Position numbers and translations under genes: made by a program. From NCBI RefSeq assembly GCF_002951615.1, contig NZ_CP019062.1, positions 1,116,001 through 1,180,000 of the forward strand: DNA of 64,000 bases. The letters are read 5' to 3'. This DNA is from Rahnella sikkimica (GTDB lineage: Bacteria > Pseudomonadota > Gammaproteobacteria > Enterobacterales > Enterobacteriaceae). A model generated the notes under the pieces. That model was not told the origin of the DNA, made no database searches, and worked only from the letters and a program-made list of their open reading frames with translations. This document shows, in pieces, positions 51,775 through 59,489 of the stretch (position 1 is its first letter; each line of letters starts with the position of its first letter).

Positions 51775-53214
51775 TTATGCCTCACTCCCGGTCTGGATAA
51801 TACGCACACGGCCTTCAAACGACGGTGTCCAGCCTGCGGCTTTCTCGCCCAAAGCCCAGCGGCTGTGCGGGGAATAGAGGAATAACCACGGCGCATCGTC
51901 ATGAACCCGCGTAAACGCCTGTTCCAGAAGGTGCTCACGTTGCGCGGACCCGGTGGTTTCTGCGATTTTATCCAGCAGCAGGTTCAGCTCATCACTGTGA
52001 TAACCCTGCCACCACGGGCCTTTGCGACGTGAGTCGAGCTTTTCAGCATAGACGCGCCAGGCACTGGCCGGGCTGGAGTCAAAACAGCAAATATCGCCAA
52101 ATTGCTTATCCCGCACGCGCTGCGCGTAAGCCGGGCGATCCTCATAAACGGTCAGATTTGCAGTCACACCGACGTCACGAAGCTGCTCTGCAATCCGGTT
52201 CGCCAGCGCAATGGATTCATCGGGGAAACGTGCCGGAAGTGCGAGTTCCAGCGTCAGGCCGTCCGCGTAACCGGCCTGCGCCAGTAATTGCCGTGCCAGC
52301 GCCGGATCATAAGCATACGCGGGCAGATCTGAAGGCGTCCCCGGATGTCTGCCGGTCAGTGGCCCGGCGAGCGGATCGGCCTGACCGGCGGTAATGGCCG
52401 GGTCGCGGATGATTTCTGCCAGATCAATCGCGTGATTCAGCGCTTTTCTGACACGAATATCGCAGGTCGCGCCCTCAAAATGATTCAGCAGGAAAATGAC
52501 GCATAAATAGCTTTTCTGGCTGATCAGCCGGATGCCCTGCGGCGGTGCCGCCACGCGGTAAGGCGGATCCACCACCAGATCGGCTTTGCCTTGTTCGAGC
52601 AAGGCTAACCGCTCATGCGCATCAGGAATGGCCTGCCAGACCAGTTGCTGCACGGGCGGCTTTCCGGCCCAGTGCCGGTCAAAACGCTGCAAAATGACTT
52701 TGCCCGGTTCATCGGAAACCGGCCGGTAAGCGCCGCTGCCCGTGAGTTCGCCGGGCAAGGCATCGGCGCGCACCACCGGAATATCGACCAGCAAATCCAG
52801 CAAACTGGCGGCGGGATGGGCGGTGGAAATGTTCAGAATGGTGTCGCCGGTCGCTGAAATCTCCGCACCTTCAAAATAACTGCGTAAGACACCCTGTGTT
52901 CCAAGCTCACCGGGCATCTCCGGCGAAATGGCGCGAAGCAGGGAACTGGCCGCATCACGCGCCGTCAGCCGGGTATTGTCGTGAAACAAAACGTCATCGC
53001 GCAGCCTGAAGCGCCAGTGCTGACCGCCGCTGTCTACCGTCCAGCTCTTAGCCAGCCAGGGAACATAATGACCATTGTCATCGCGGCGAACCAGCGCGTC
53101 ATAAACGGCGTCGATAATGCTGCGTCTGTCGCGAATGTCCGACAAGACGTGAGGATCGGCGAGCACGACGCTCGGCTGCAAAATCGTGAAAACGGGTGCA
53201 GGAGTTAGGGGCAT
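51775..53214 (-). CDS. SBP family 5-like protein without signal peptide
   Basis: 479 residues. The SBP5 fold is clear: WLAKSWTVDSGGQHWRFRLRDDVLFHDNTRL, TGSGAYRPV, CDIRVRKALNHAIDLAEI and a typical C-terminal part. The N-terminus MPLTPAPVFTILQPSVVLAD enters the domain directly and no export signal is seen; no better upstream start is visible. It may be cytoplasmic, like the SgrR sensor domain but without its helix-turn-helix. It directly precedes patB and no permease gene is adjacent. Either a lost signal sequence or a cytoplasmic ligand-binding protein. Confidence 0.8.
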   Translation of the reverse strand: MPLTPAPVFTILQPSVVLADPHVLSDIRDRRSIIDAVYDALVRRDDNGHYVPWLAKSWTVDSGGQHWRFRLRDDVLFHDNTRLTARDAASSLLRAISPEMPGELGTQGVLRSYFEGAEISATGDTILNISTAHPAASLLDLLVDIPVVRADALPGELTGSGAYRPVSDEPGKVILQRFDRHWAGKPPVQQLVWQAIPDAHERLALLEQGKADLVVDPPYRVAAPPQGIRLISQKSYLCVIFLLNHFEGATCDIRVRKALNHAIDLAEIIRDPAITAGQADPLAGPLTGRHPGTPSDLPAYAYDPALARQLLAQAGYADGLTLELALPARFPDESIALANRIAEQLRDVGVTANLTVYEDRPAYAQRVRDKQFGDICCFDSSPASAWRVYAEKLDSRRKGPWWQGYHSDELNLLLDKIAETTGSAQREHLLEQAFTRVHDDAPWLFLYSPHSRWALGEKAAGWTPSFEGRVRIIQTGSEA

Positions 53215-53259
53215 GATGTGAACCTGATAAGCGGAGAAGGGCAGAGTTAAAGCGCAAAC

Positions 53260-53287
53260 CGCAGTGGCCGTATTTTATGCCACTGCG
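53260..53287 (-). terminator. Hairpin after the cystine-type importer operon
   Basis: CGCAGTGGC (53260-53268) and GCCACTGCG (53279-53287) form a 9-bp perfect stem, followed on the minus strand by GTTTG. The T run is weak, so partial readthrough into the SBP5-patB pair is possible. Confidence 0.6.
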
Positions 53288-53319
53288 TTTATCACGTTGC
53301 TGTGACTCAAAACCCCTAA

Positions 53320-54093
53320 TTAATGCGAAACATCCGCGCCAAAGTATTTGTTCGAAATCTTCAGATAGGTGCCGTCCGCTTTAATCTCTTTCAGGGCTTT
53401 GTTGATGGCCTGCTGCAATTCAGGGTTGTCTTTGCGGATCAGCACGCCTTCCTGCTCGGCATTGGATTCAGTCGCGACAATTTTCACCTGCGCATCAGGT
53501 TTATGCTTTTTGAAGTCGAGGTATGACAGGTTGTCATTGATCGTCGCATCGGCACGGCCTTGCGCCACCAGATCGACAGACTGATTAAAGCCGTCGGTCC
53601 CCACAATTTCAGCGCCGTATTTACGCGCCAGTTGGGCGTAGTTACTGGTCAGGGTATGCGCGGATTTTTTTCCTTTCAAATCTTCAAACGATTTGATGGT
53701 CGTGTTGTTGCTGCGCACGATCAGCACGGCTTTTGAGGCGATGTACGGGTCGGAGAAATCAAATTTCGCCTGACGTTCCGGCGTGATGGACACTTCGTTA
53801 ATCACCGCGTCATAACGTTTAGCATCAAGACCGGCAATCAGGCCATCCCATTTGCCTTCCACGAATTCCGCTTTCACATTTAAACGTTTCGCGATTTCAC
53901 GGCCAATATCCACGTCGAAACCGGTCAGTTCCCCGGAAGCGTCATGGAAAGTAAACGGAGGATAGGTGCCTTCCGTGCCGATTTTAAAGACACCGGCGCT
54001 CTGAATTTTAGCCAGATCCGATTCGGCAAATGCCGAGTGGGTGAAACCTAACTGCAAGGCAGCGGCCAGTAATGCCGTGGTGATGACTTTCAT
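53320..54093 (-). CDS. tcyA: Cystine-type amino acid-binding protein (SBP family 3)
   Basis: 257 residues. Signal peptide to AFAESD. SBP3 signs: GVFKIGTEGTYPPFTFHD, GFDVDIGREIAKRL, WDGLIAGLDAKRYDAVIN and QAKFDFSDPYI. The pattern fits the cystine group (FliY/TcyA), and the neighbouring C-S lyase agrees, but other amino acids cannot be excluded. CAGGAG before the ATG. Last gene of the three-gene importer. Confidence 0.87.
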   Translation of the reverse strand: MKVITTALLAAALQLGFTHSAFAESDLAKIQSAGVFKIGTEGTYPPFTFHDASGELTGFDVDIGREIAKRLNVKAEFVEGKWDGLIAGLDAKRYDAVINEVSITPERQAKFDFSDPYIASKAVLIVRSNNTTIKSFEDLKGKKSAHTLTSNYAQLARKYGAEIVGTDGFNQSVDLVAQGRADATINDNLSYLDFKKHKPDAQVKIVATESNAEQEGVLIRKDNPELQQAINKALKEIKADGTYLKISNKYFGADVSH

Positions 54094-54137
54094 GTTTTTT
54101 CTCCTGAAATACGGTCAAATGTGTGTTGTGTGTGGTC

Positions 54138-54905
54138 TTAGATTTCCCATGTATCGGGTAATGTGTCGGTCAGTGTTGATATAAAACTTTGTGTCCGTGC
54201 TTTTTTGGCCTGGGTGAAAATGCCCTGCGACGTGCCGCTTTCGATAATTTCACCGCCGTCGAGAAACACGACGTTATTGGCGATATTGGCGGCCAGACGC
54301 AGATCGTGCGTGGCCATGAGCATCGTCGTACCCTCATTAGCCAGTTGTCGCAAAACGGCCACCACTTCTAGTGATAATTCTGGATCGAGCGCCGATGTGG
54401 GTTCATCACACAGCAAGACTTTGGGTGACGGCGCCAGCGCGCGGGCGATGGCCACCCGCTGCTGTTGCCCGCCGGACAGCGTTGCAGGCCATGCATCACG
54501 TTTATGCTGCATCCCCACTTTGTGCAAAAGTTCTTCCGCGCGTTTCACCGCTTTACTTTTCGTCCAGCGCTGAACGGTAATTAACCCTTCGGTAATATTT
54601 TCAATCACCGTTAAATGCGGAAATAACTGAAAGTTTTGAAATACCATGCCGGTTTGCTGACAAATACGGCGAATGTCTTTTTTAGCGGGACGGCCACTGG
54701 CAGAAAAGGAAATTTCTTCATTCCCGATGCGTAAATTCCCGGCCTGCGGTATTTCAAGTAAATTAATGCAACGTAATAACGTGCTTTTCCCACTGCCTGA
54801 CGGGCCGATCAATGCGGTTACGCTACCTTCTTTAATCGTCAGATCGATTTTATTCAGGACCTTATTGCTGCCAAAACGTTTATCAATTTGTGACAGCGTT
54901 ATCAT
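54138..54905 (-). CDS. tcyC: Amino-acid-type ABC transporter ATPase
   Basis: 255 residues, one ABC domain: GPSGSGKSTLLR Walker A, LSGGQQQRVA signature, CDEPTSALDPE Walker B and a switch His in MATHDLR. Closest in pattern to polar amino acid (cystine) ATPases. I chose ATG 54905, after GGAAAG, over GTG 54911; it overlaps the permease gene by 23 nt. Confidence 0.88.
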   Translation of the reverse strand: MITLSQIDKRFGSNKVLNKIDLTIKEGSVTALIGPSGSGKSTLLRCINLLEIPQAGNLRIGNEEISFSASGRPAKKDIRRICQQTGMVFQNFQLFPHLTVIENITEGLITVQRWTKSKAVKRAEELLHKVGMQHKRDAWPATLSGGQQQRVAIARALAPSPKVLLCDEPTSALDPELSLEVVAVLRQLANEGTTMLMATHDLRLAANIANNVVFLDGGEIIESGTSQGIFTQAKKARTQSFISTLTDTLPDTWEI

Positions 54906-55578
54906 TATCACTTTCCTTCACAGAATTTCTTTCCAGCCTTATTTCAAGACGTGTTTGTAATGCAGAGAGGACGGAGCTGATCAGCAAATAAATAATCGCG
55001 GCTTCGGTATACAGGATTAACGGCTGATAGGTGACCGCCGCAATACGCTGCGCTGCCAGAAACATCTCCGGCACGGTGATCACCGAGGCCAGCGAAGTGT
55101 CTTTGACCAGCGAGATAAAGGTATTCGACAGCGGCGGAACCGCCACGCGCGCGGCCTGCGGCAGGATAATGCGACGCAGCGATTGTGCCCAGGTCATGCT
55201 GATGGAATGCGCCGCTTCCCACTGACCTTTCGGCACAGAAAGCAGGGTGGCGCGGATCACTTCAGACGTATACGCGCCGATATTCAGGGTAAAGCCAATC
55301 ACCGCCGCCGGGAACGCATCGAGGGTAATCCCGGCGCTGGGTAATGCGTAGAAAATAAGGAATAATTGTACCAGCAACGGAGTACCGCGAATAAGCCAGA
55401 CATAAAACCGGACGACATAGCGCAAAGGCGCAGGGCCATATAACCGGAGCAGGGCGGCAATAAAACCTAAGCCCAATCCCAGTGCAAAAGAAATAAGCGT
55501 TAAAGGGATGGTAAATACCAGGCCAGCATAAAGCATGGGCCAGAAAGAATCTAACGCGAGACTAAACCACGACGGCAC
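54883..55578 (-). CDS. tcyB: Amino-acid-type ABC permease (HisM/TcyB group)
   Basis: 231 residues, about five helices. The family core is GTPLLVQLFLIFYALP, and the EAA loop reads GQWEAAHSISMTWAQSLRRIILPQA. GTG at 55578 has GGAAGG at good spacing and gives the usual start PSWFSLALDSFWPMLYAG; a longer in-frame start 35 codons upstream is less likely. First gene of the cystine-type operon. Confidence 0.86.
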   Translation of the reverse strand: MPSWFSLALDSFWPMLYAGLVFTIPLTLISFALGLGLGFIAALLRLYGPAPLRYVVRFYVWLIRGTPLLVQLFLIFYALPSAGITLDAFPAAVIGFTLNIGAYTSEVIRATLLSVPKGQWEAAHSISMTWAQSLRRIILPQAARVAVPPLSNTFISLVKDTSLASVITVPEMFLAAQRIAAVTYQPLILYTEAAIIYLLISSVLSALQTRLEIRLERNSVKESDNDNAVTN

Positions 55579-55735
55579 ACGACACCTTCCCCAACTGTTC
55601 AGTATTTCATTATTATAACGATCTGTGTTGTGAGGTGATATTAACATGCCAGTCAAGGCGAACGCATAGACATTAACCGGCAATGGTTATGCGGTTTTTG
55701 TCTGTAAACGTGAGGGTTGTGTTTTTAATAATAAA

Positions 55736-55776
55736 AATCCGTCAGCGCGGATCACTGCGCTAACGGATTGTTTTTA
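55736..55776. terminator. Terminator downstream of the nitroreductase gene
   Basis: AATCCGT-CAGCGC and GCGCT-AACGGATT form a long imperfect stem, followed by TGTTTTT on the plus strand and TTTTTATT on the minus strand. It lies 26 nt after the minus-strand nitroreductase stop. Confidence 0.78.
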
Positions 55777-55801
55777 ATTCTGGCGTAAACGGCAGGCCGG
55801 A

Positions 55802-56440
55802 TTATTTAATTTCAGTGACAAAGTTTTCGCGGCTGCGACGGACTTTTTTCAGGTTCACCAGCCAGTCACCTTCTTCTGCGCGATAGCCGACAGGCAGGAT
55901 GATCACGCTGCGCAGGTGCTTCTCTTTCAGGCCAAGGATTTCATCCACGGCGGCCGGGTCAAAACCTTCCATCGGCGTGGCGTCCACTTCTTCGAACGCG
56001 GCGGCGATCAGCGCGGCACCCAGGCCGATGTAAGCCTGACGGGCGGCGGCCTGATAGTTCGCTTCGGTTCCGCGCTCAGCAACGATCCCCAGCAACATTT
56101 TGCGATAGTTTTCCCAGCCTTCATTGACGAAACCGCGCACGTCGTTGGTCAGGTCGAACATCATGTTGACGCGTTCTTCGGTGATGTCATCCCACGCGGC
56201 GAAAACCAGCAGGTGCGAGCTGTCAGTTACCTGCGCCTGATTCCACGCCACGGTGCGGATTTTTTCGCGCACTTCCGGGTTGGTGACGACAAACAGCTCA
56301 AACGGTTGCAGGCCGCTTGAGGTCGGTGCAAGGCGGATGGCCTCGATGATGCGTTCCAGCTTGTCAGCCGGTACCGTTTTGGTGGGATCGAATTTTTTAG
56401 TGGCATAGCGCCAGGCCAGTCTGTCGTTTAAGGTCGTCAT
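55802..56440 (-). CDS. NfsB-like oxygen-insensitive NAD(P)H nitroreductase
   Basis: 212 residues. FMN-binding signs: RYATKKFDP, RLAPTSSGLQPFELFVV and the C-terminal EGFDPAAVDEILGLKEKHLRS then ILPVGYR. The family reduces nitro- and quinone compounds by two-electron steps. ATG at 56440 with AGGAAAAAAG upstream; 21 further in-frame codons upstream do not resemble the family. Stands alone. Confidence 0.9.
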   Translation of the reverse strand: MTTLNDRLAWRYATKKFDPTKTVPADKLERIIEAIRLAPTSSGLQPFELFVVTNPEVREKIRTVAWNQAQVTDSSHLLVFAAWDDITEERVNMMFDLTNDVRGFVNEGWENYRKMLLGIVAERGTEANYQAAARQAYIGLGAALIAAAFEEVDATPMEGFDPAAVDEILGLKEKHLRSVIILPVGYRAEEGDWLVNLKKVRRSRENFVTEIK

Positions 56441-57128
56441 CTTTTTTCCTGAAGGATAAGTGTGGAATCGTGAGCATAATCGTCTGTGACAATTATTTCC
56501 CAAATACTCGCCGATATTCGCATTATCCCGCCTCTGTGTTTTATGGATTTGAGCCCTGCCATAAATTCACACAGGCTCCGGCGGGGGGGCCCGAAGTGAG
56601 GATCAAACACTACGTTGACGGCTTATGGCCGTGTCTGCACCACGTTCCGGTGTGCGTGTTTCAAACATTTTGTGCTGAAAACACTACTTGTGGGGCAACT
56701 CAGATATTTCTCTTCATAAACTCGAAAATTCCTAAACTCTTCAGGTTAAAAAAACGCATCAGGTTTATTAATAGCCAGTTTTGGCCGCAATATGCGGGTT
56801 TATTCATCACTCATGTGCGTTATAAAATAATGTCAATCAGACAGGTTTTATAAAGCACACAAAGACCATAAAGGATAACCCGCTGCAATCTTGTATTACT
56901 CATAGCGAATAGTTCCATTTGTTTTGTATTTGATAATCAATTGATGGTGTATTGTCATGTTTTTATGGTTTTTTATGATATGGCATTAAAATTCCTAAGT
57001 TCATCCGTCTGATTGCCAGAATATCGACAGAAAAAATATCCCGAATTAAGATTGCGCTGCATTCAGGGTGTCTAAGAATTTTCCCCTGAAAGGGATATAA
57101 ACGGAAAGCACGACCAACGGAATGATTA
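56441..57128. other. AT-rich gap before the LuxR-type genes
   Basis: 688 nt. It contains the nitroreductase promoter at one end and the leader of the 57129 gene at the other. An open frame of 127 codons at 56470-56853 has no ribosome-binding site and no recognisable pattern. A G7 run occurs near 56582. I see no RNA gene. Confidence 0.5.
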
Positions 57129-57743
57129 ATGAAACAGACAGTGATTATTCACTCAGGTTATTATGAACGGCTGACAATTTCGGCTGTCCTTAATCAGCTT
57201 GATTTAAAGACTCATGCTTTTTCCTCTCTGGCAGAATTTTACGGCTCAGGGATAGGAACGGGTATCGACAGTATTATTATCGAGGTGCAAGATTCCTCGG
57301 ATAACTTCAATGCGGTCATGAAGTTTATCCGGAGAATGAATTTTCTCTATATACCCCCACGGGTTATTGTCGTCACTAAAATTGAGCAGAACGACAAGCT
57401 CGCACAGCTTGCAGATGAAAGCATTGATATGTTGATCTCAGAGCAGGAGGAGGTCTCCGTGCTCAGGAAAATGCTCATTACCGGGGCGTCTGATTTAAAT
57501 TACCAGAGAGCGCTCAGCCCTTATTTTCAGAGGAAGAAAGCAGCGTCCGCGCAATCTTCACAAAAATTTTTGACGGCTACAGAATGGGAAGTTTTGATGG
57601 AAATTAAAACCATGAAGACTAATGCTAATGTTGCGCAGAAATTAGGAAGGAGCTGTAAGACGATCAGTACGCATAAACGAAATGCGATGAAAAAACTGGG
57701 GCTGAAAAACTCGATTGAGTTGTACAAGTACTTGATGCAATAA
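57129..57743 (+). CDS. LuxR-type (FixJ/NarL-like) regulator with degenerate receiver
   Basis: 204 residues. The N-terminal 130 residues follow an alternating beta/alpha receiver-like pattern (VIIHSGYYERLTISAVLNQL) but lack a clear phosphorylation Asp set. The C-terminal LuxR helix-turn-helix is TATEWEVLMEIKTMKTNANVAQKL with ISTHKRNAMKKLGLKNSIEL. AT-rich. Such RcsA-like regulators control capsule, fimbriae or biofilm genes in enterobacteria. It is 1.7 kb from the adhesin export genes and convergent with a second LuxR-type gene. Targets are inferred. Confidence 0.82.
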   Translation: MKQTVIIHSGYYERLTISAVLNQLDLKTHAFSSLAEFYGSGIGTGIDSIIIEVQDSSDNFNAVMKFIRRMNFLYIPPRVIVVTKIEQNDKLAQLADESIDMLISEQEEVSVLRKMLITGASDLNYQRALSPYFQRKKAASAQSSQKFLTATEWEVLMEIKTMKTNANVAQKLGRSCKTISTHKRNAMKKLGLKNSIELYKYLMQ

Positions 57744-57773
57744 ACCTGATGCAATAAGCCTGATGCACTAACC
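57733..57773 (+). repeat. Triple 14-bp tandem repeat at the gene end
   Basis: TGATGCAATAAACC, TGATGCAATAAGCC and TGATGCACTAACC follow each other without gap. The first copy contains the last codons and stop of the LuxR-type gene, so the repeat arose by local duplication of its 3' end. Confidence 0.8.
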
Positions 57774-57794
57774 TGGCTTACTATCAGCCAGGTT
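57770..57794. terminator. Hairpin between the convergent LuxR-type genes
   Basis: AACCTGGCT (57770-57778) pairs perfectly with AGCCAGGTT (57786-57794). It lacks a T run, so it is at best a weak or factor-dependent terminator for both genes. Confidence 0.55.
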
Positions 57795-57799
57795 ACGTG

Positions 57800-58384
57800 T
57801 CAGAGGGAGTGATTAAGCACCCGGTTAAGATAGCTGAAGAGCTCATTGGTGTTCTTCAGCTTGAGCTTTCTCATGGCGCTGTATTTGTAATAGTAAAGAT
57901 TCGACATGGGAATCGAGGTAATTTTCTCGATATTCTTCATGGTCGGGTCTTTGGACAAGCACCGGAGCAAAATTGCTTCATTTTTCGTCAGGAGATAATC
58001 CTCGACAAAAGGCCTGATAGCGTCGTACTTCTCTGTCAGCAGGCTGTCAAAAAAGAAGTAACTCTTCGAGAACGAATACGCTTTGCACAAATGAAAGTCA
58101 GCCAGACGACTGTTTACAATCACATTGTCGCTCAAGATGACAAACTTACCGCTTCCCTGAATCATTGATTTTAAATTATATATATATTTATCGATATTAA
58201 ACTCGAAGCTCACTTCACCCGGTTCAATTATATAAATATCGTAGTTCTCATTCGACCTGCCTAGCGCTTCCTCCGCACTGATTTGATTGAAAATTATGCC
58301 CTTTGGTATAGGGGTTAAAGCGAATAAACTCTTTAGCCCGATATACGTAAACGTGCATGAGTCAATAAGTGCAATGCGCATCAT
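57800..58384 (-). CDS. Second LuxR-type regulator with atypical helix-turn-helix
   Basis: 194 residues. The N-terminus MRIALIDSCTFTYIGLKSLF is receiver-like. The C-terminus LLTKNEAILLRCLSKDPTMKNIEKITSIPM, then YYYKYSAMRKLKLKNTNELF is a diverged LuxR helix-turn-helix. ATG-ATG start after AAAGGGA. AT-rich, convergent with the 57129 gene, and upstream of the long leader before the TolC-like gene. Probably a biofilm or surface-structure regulator by family and position. Confidence 0.78.
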   Translation of the reverse strand: MMRIALIDSCTFTYIGLKSLFALTPIPKGIIFNQISAEEALGRSNENYDIYIIEPGEVSFEFNIDKYIYNLKSMIQGSGKFVILSDNVIVNSRLADFHLCKAYSFSKSYFFFDSLLTEKYDAIRPFVEDYLLTKNEAILLRCLSKDPTMKNIEKITSIPMSNLYYYKYSAMRKLKLKNTNELFSYLNRVLNHSL

Positions 58385-59489
58385 TAATTCATCCCTTTAA
58401 ATGTACCCACTTTCCGTAAAGAACATCGCATAGGCTTGATGGTTTACATCTGATATTATCATCGAGTATGCCTTTTATCATAATATATAGTCTCGATCCC
58501 ATCGTCAATGTAGCCTAAATTAATTAATTTCTTATAATGTAATTAAATTTACCGAAATTAACGCGCTAACTCATTGAAAATAAATGCTAATCAACGCTTG
58601 ATGCATGGAGTTCTGTTACCCGATTAGGATTAATTTTCGTTTCTATATTTAATACTTAAATAATCTTAGATTACTCCATAAAGCTGACATGGTTATACAG
58701 TAAACAATAAATCTACAGACAATATTGAGGCATTCTTAATGCATGAATGAATAGTAGACTGAGCTCGCCGGTCAATGGTTCTCATTCAAACAGAATATCT
58801 TCGTTTTAAAACGCAAACGAAAGTCGATGGACGCCATTTCACTGCCATTTTGTAATGGCGGTTTCGCGGAATTTCATATTGTGCGTTTTGCGTCCGGGCA
58901 GGCATCTGATATCGAATTTTTTCCGTCTTTATTGTCGTGATGATCTCTGAACGGTTCTCCTGAATGAGCATGAAATTCGCTTAACTATCCCCCGCGTTAT
59001 TTTACTGCTGTTTCTTCACCTGTAGCTGAAATTACTAAGAGGAAAATTCGGGGGAAACGACTCAGAAGAATCTCATCATCACATTGGTTTTTTCCTCGAA
59101 AAACCCCTCAATAATGCAAATTCACCTGCATTTATTTGTAAGGATTCCGCAAATTTTCCTAAGAAGTGACCGATTTTTGTAATGTTAATGTCTTCGTTGT
59201 AATCAAATTCCCTTCTAAGTGAACATTTTTGGTTATAAGAATTTTCCCTCATGTTAGAAAAATAACATCCTGATTTTTAAGATTAATCCATACATGGCAT
59301 GAATGTTTCTAATAGGAATTTTCGCCTCCAATCAATGTATTTCAAAGGGTTCCTGCACTTTAGGACGGCTTTTTCTGTGTGAGGAACATTGCAATAATAC
59401 CCCTGTAAATCAGAGGAATTGTGGGTTCCGGAAACTGTGCGAAGGCTGCACCAGGACGTTTCTGGCAAGGACAATGACAGGAGTGTCAG
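58385..59489. other. Long AT-rich leader upstream of the TolC-like gene
   Basis: 1,105 nt without a supportable gene; short open frames lack ribosome-binding sites. It must hold the promoter of the 57800 gene and of the adhesin locus. The many A/T runs would suit H-NS. Nested inverted repeats lie at 58808-58889. Several TTAAT/ATTAA patches near 58500-58700 are just AT-rich. Confidence 0.5.
58808..58889. repeat. Nested inverted repeats in the leader
   Basis: Outer arms AAAACGCA (58808-58815) and TGCGTTTT (58882-58889); inner arms CGCCATT (58832-58838) and AATGGCG (58854-58860). They could form a cruciform or an RNA stem in a 5' leader. Confidence 0.5.

Noticed and set aside
54883..55683. Longer N-terminus for the cystine-type permease
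   Set aside because: The extra 35 codons do not resemble permease starts, while GTG 55578 has an excellent ribosome-binding site.
56470..56853. A 127-codon plus-strand frame after the nitroreductase gene
   Set aside because: No ribosome-binding site, no domain pattern, and it starts inside the nitroreductase promoter region.
57733..57773. CRISPR-like array
   Set aside because: Direct repeats of 14 bp with no spacers and no cas genes; a simple tandem duplication.
58786..58971. Small minus-strand frame in the adhesin leader
   Set aside because: No ribosome-binding site and it covers the nested inverted repeats; more likely non-coding.
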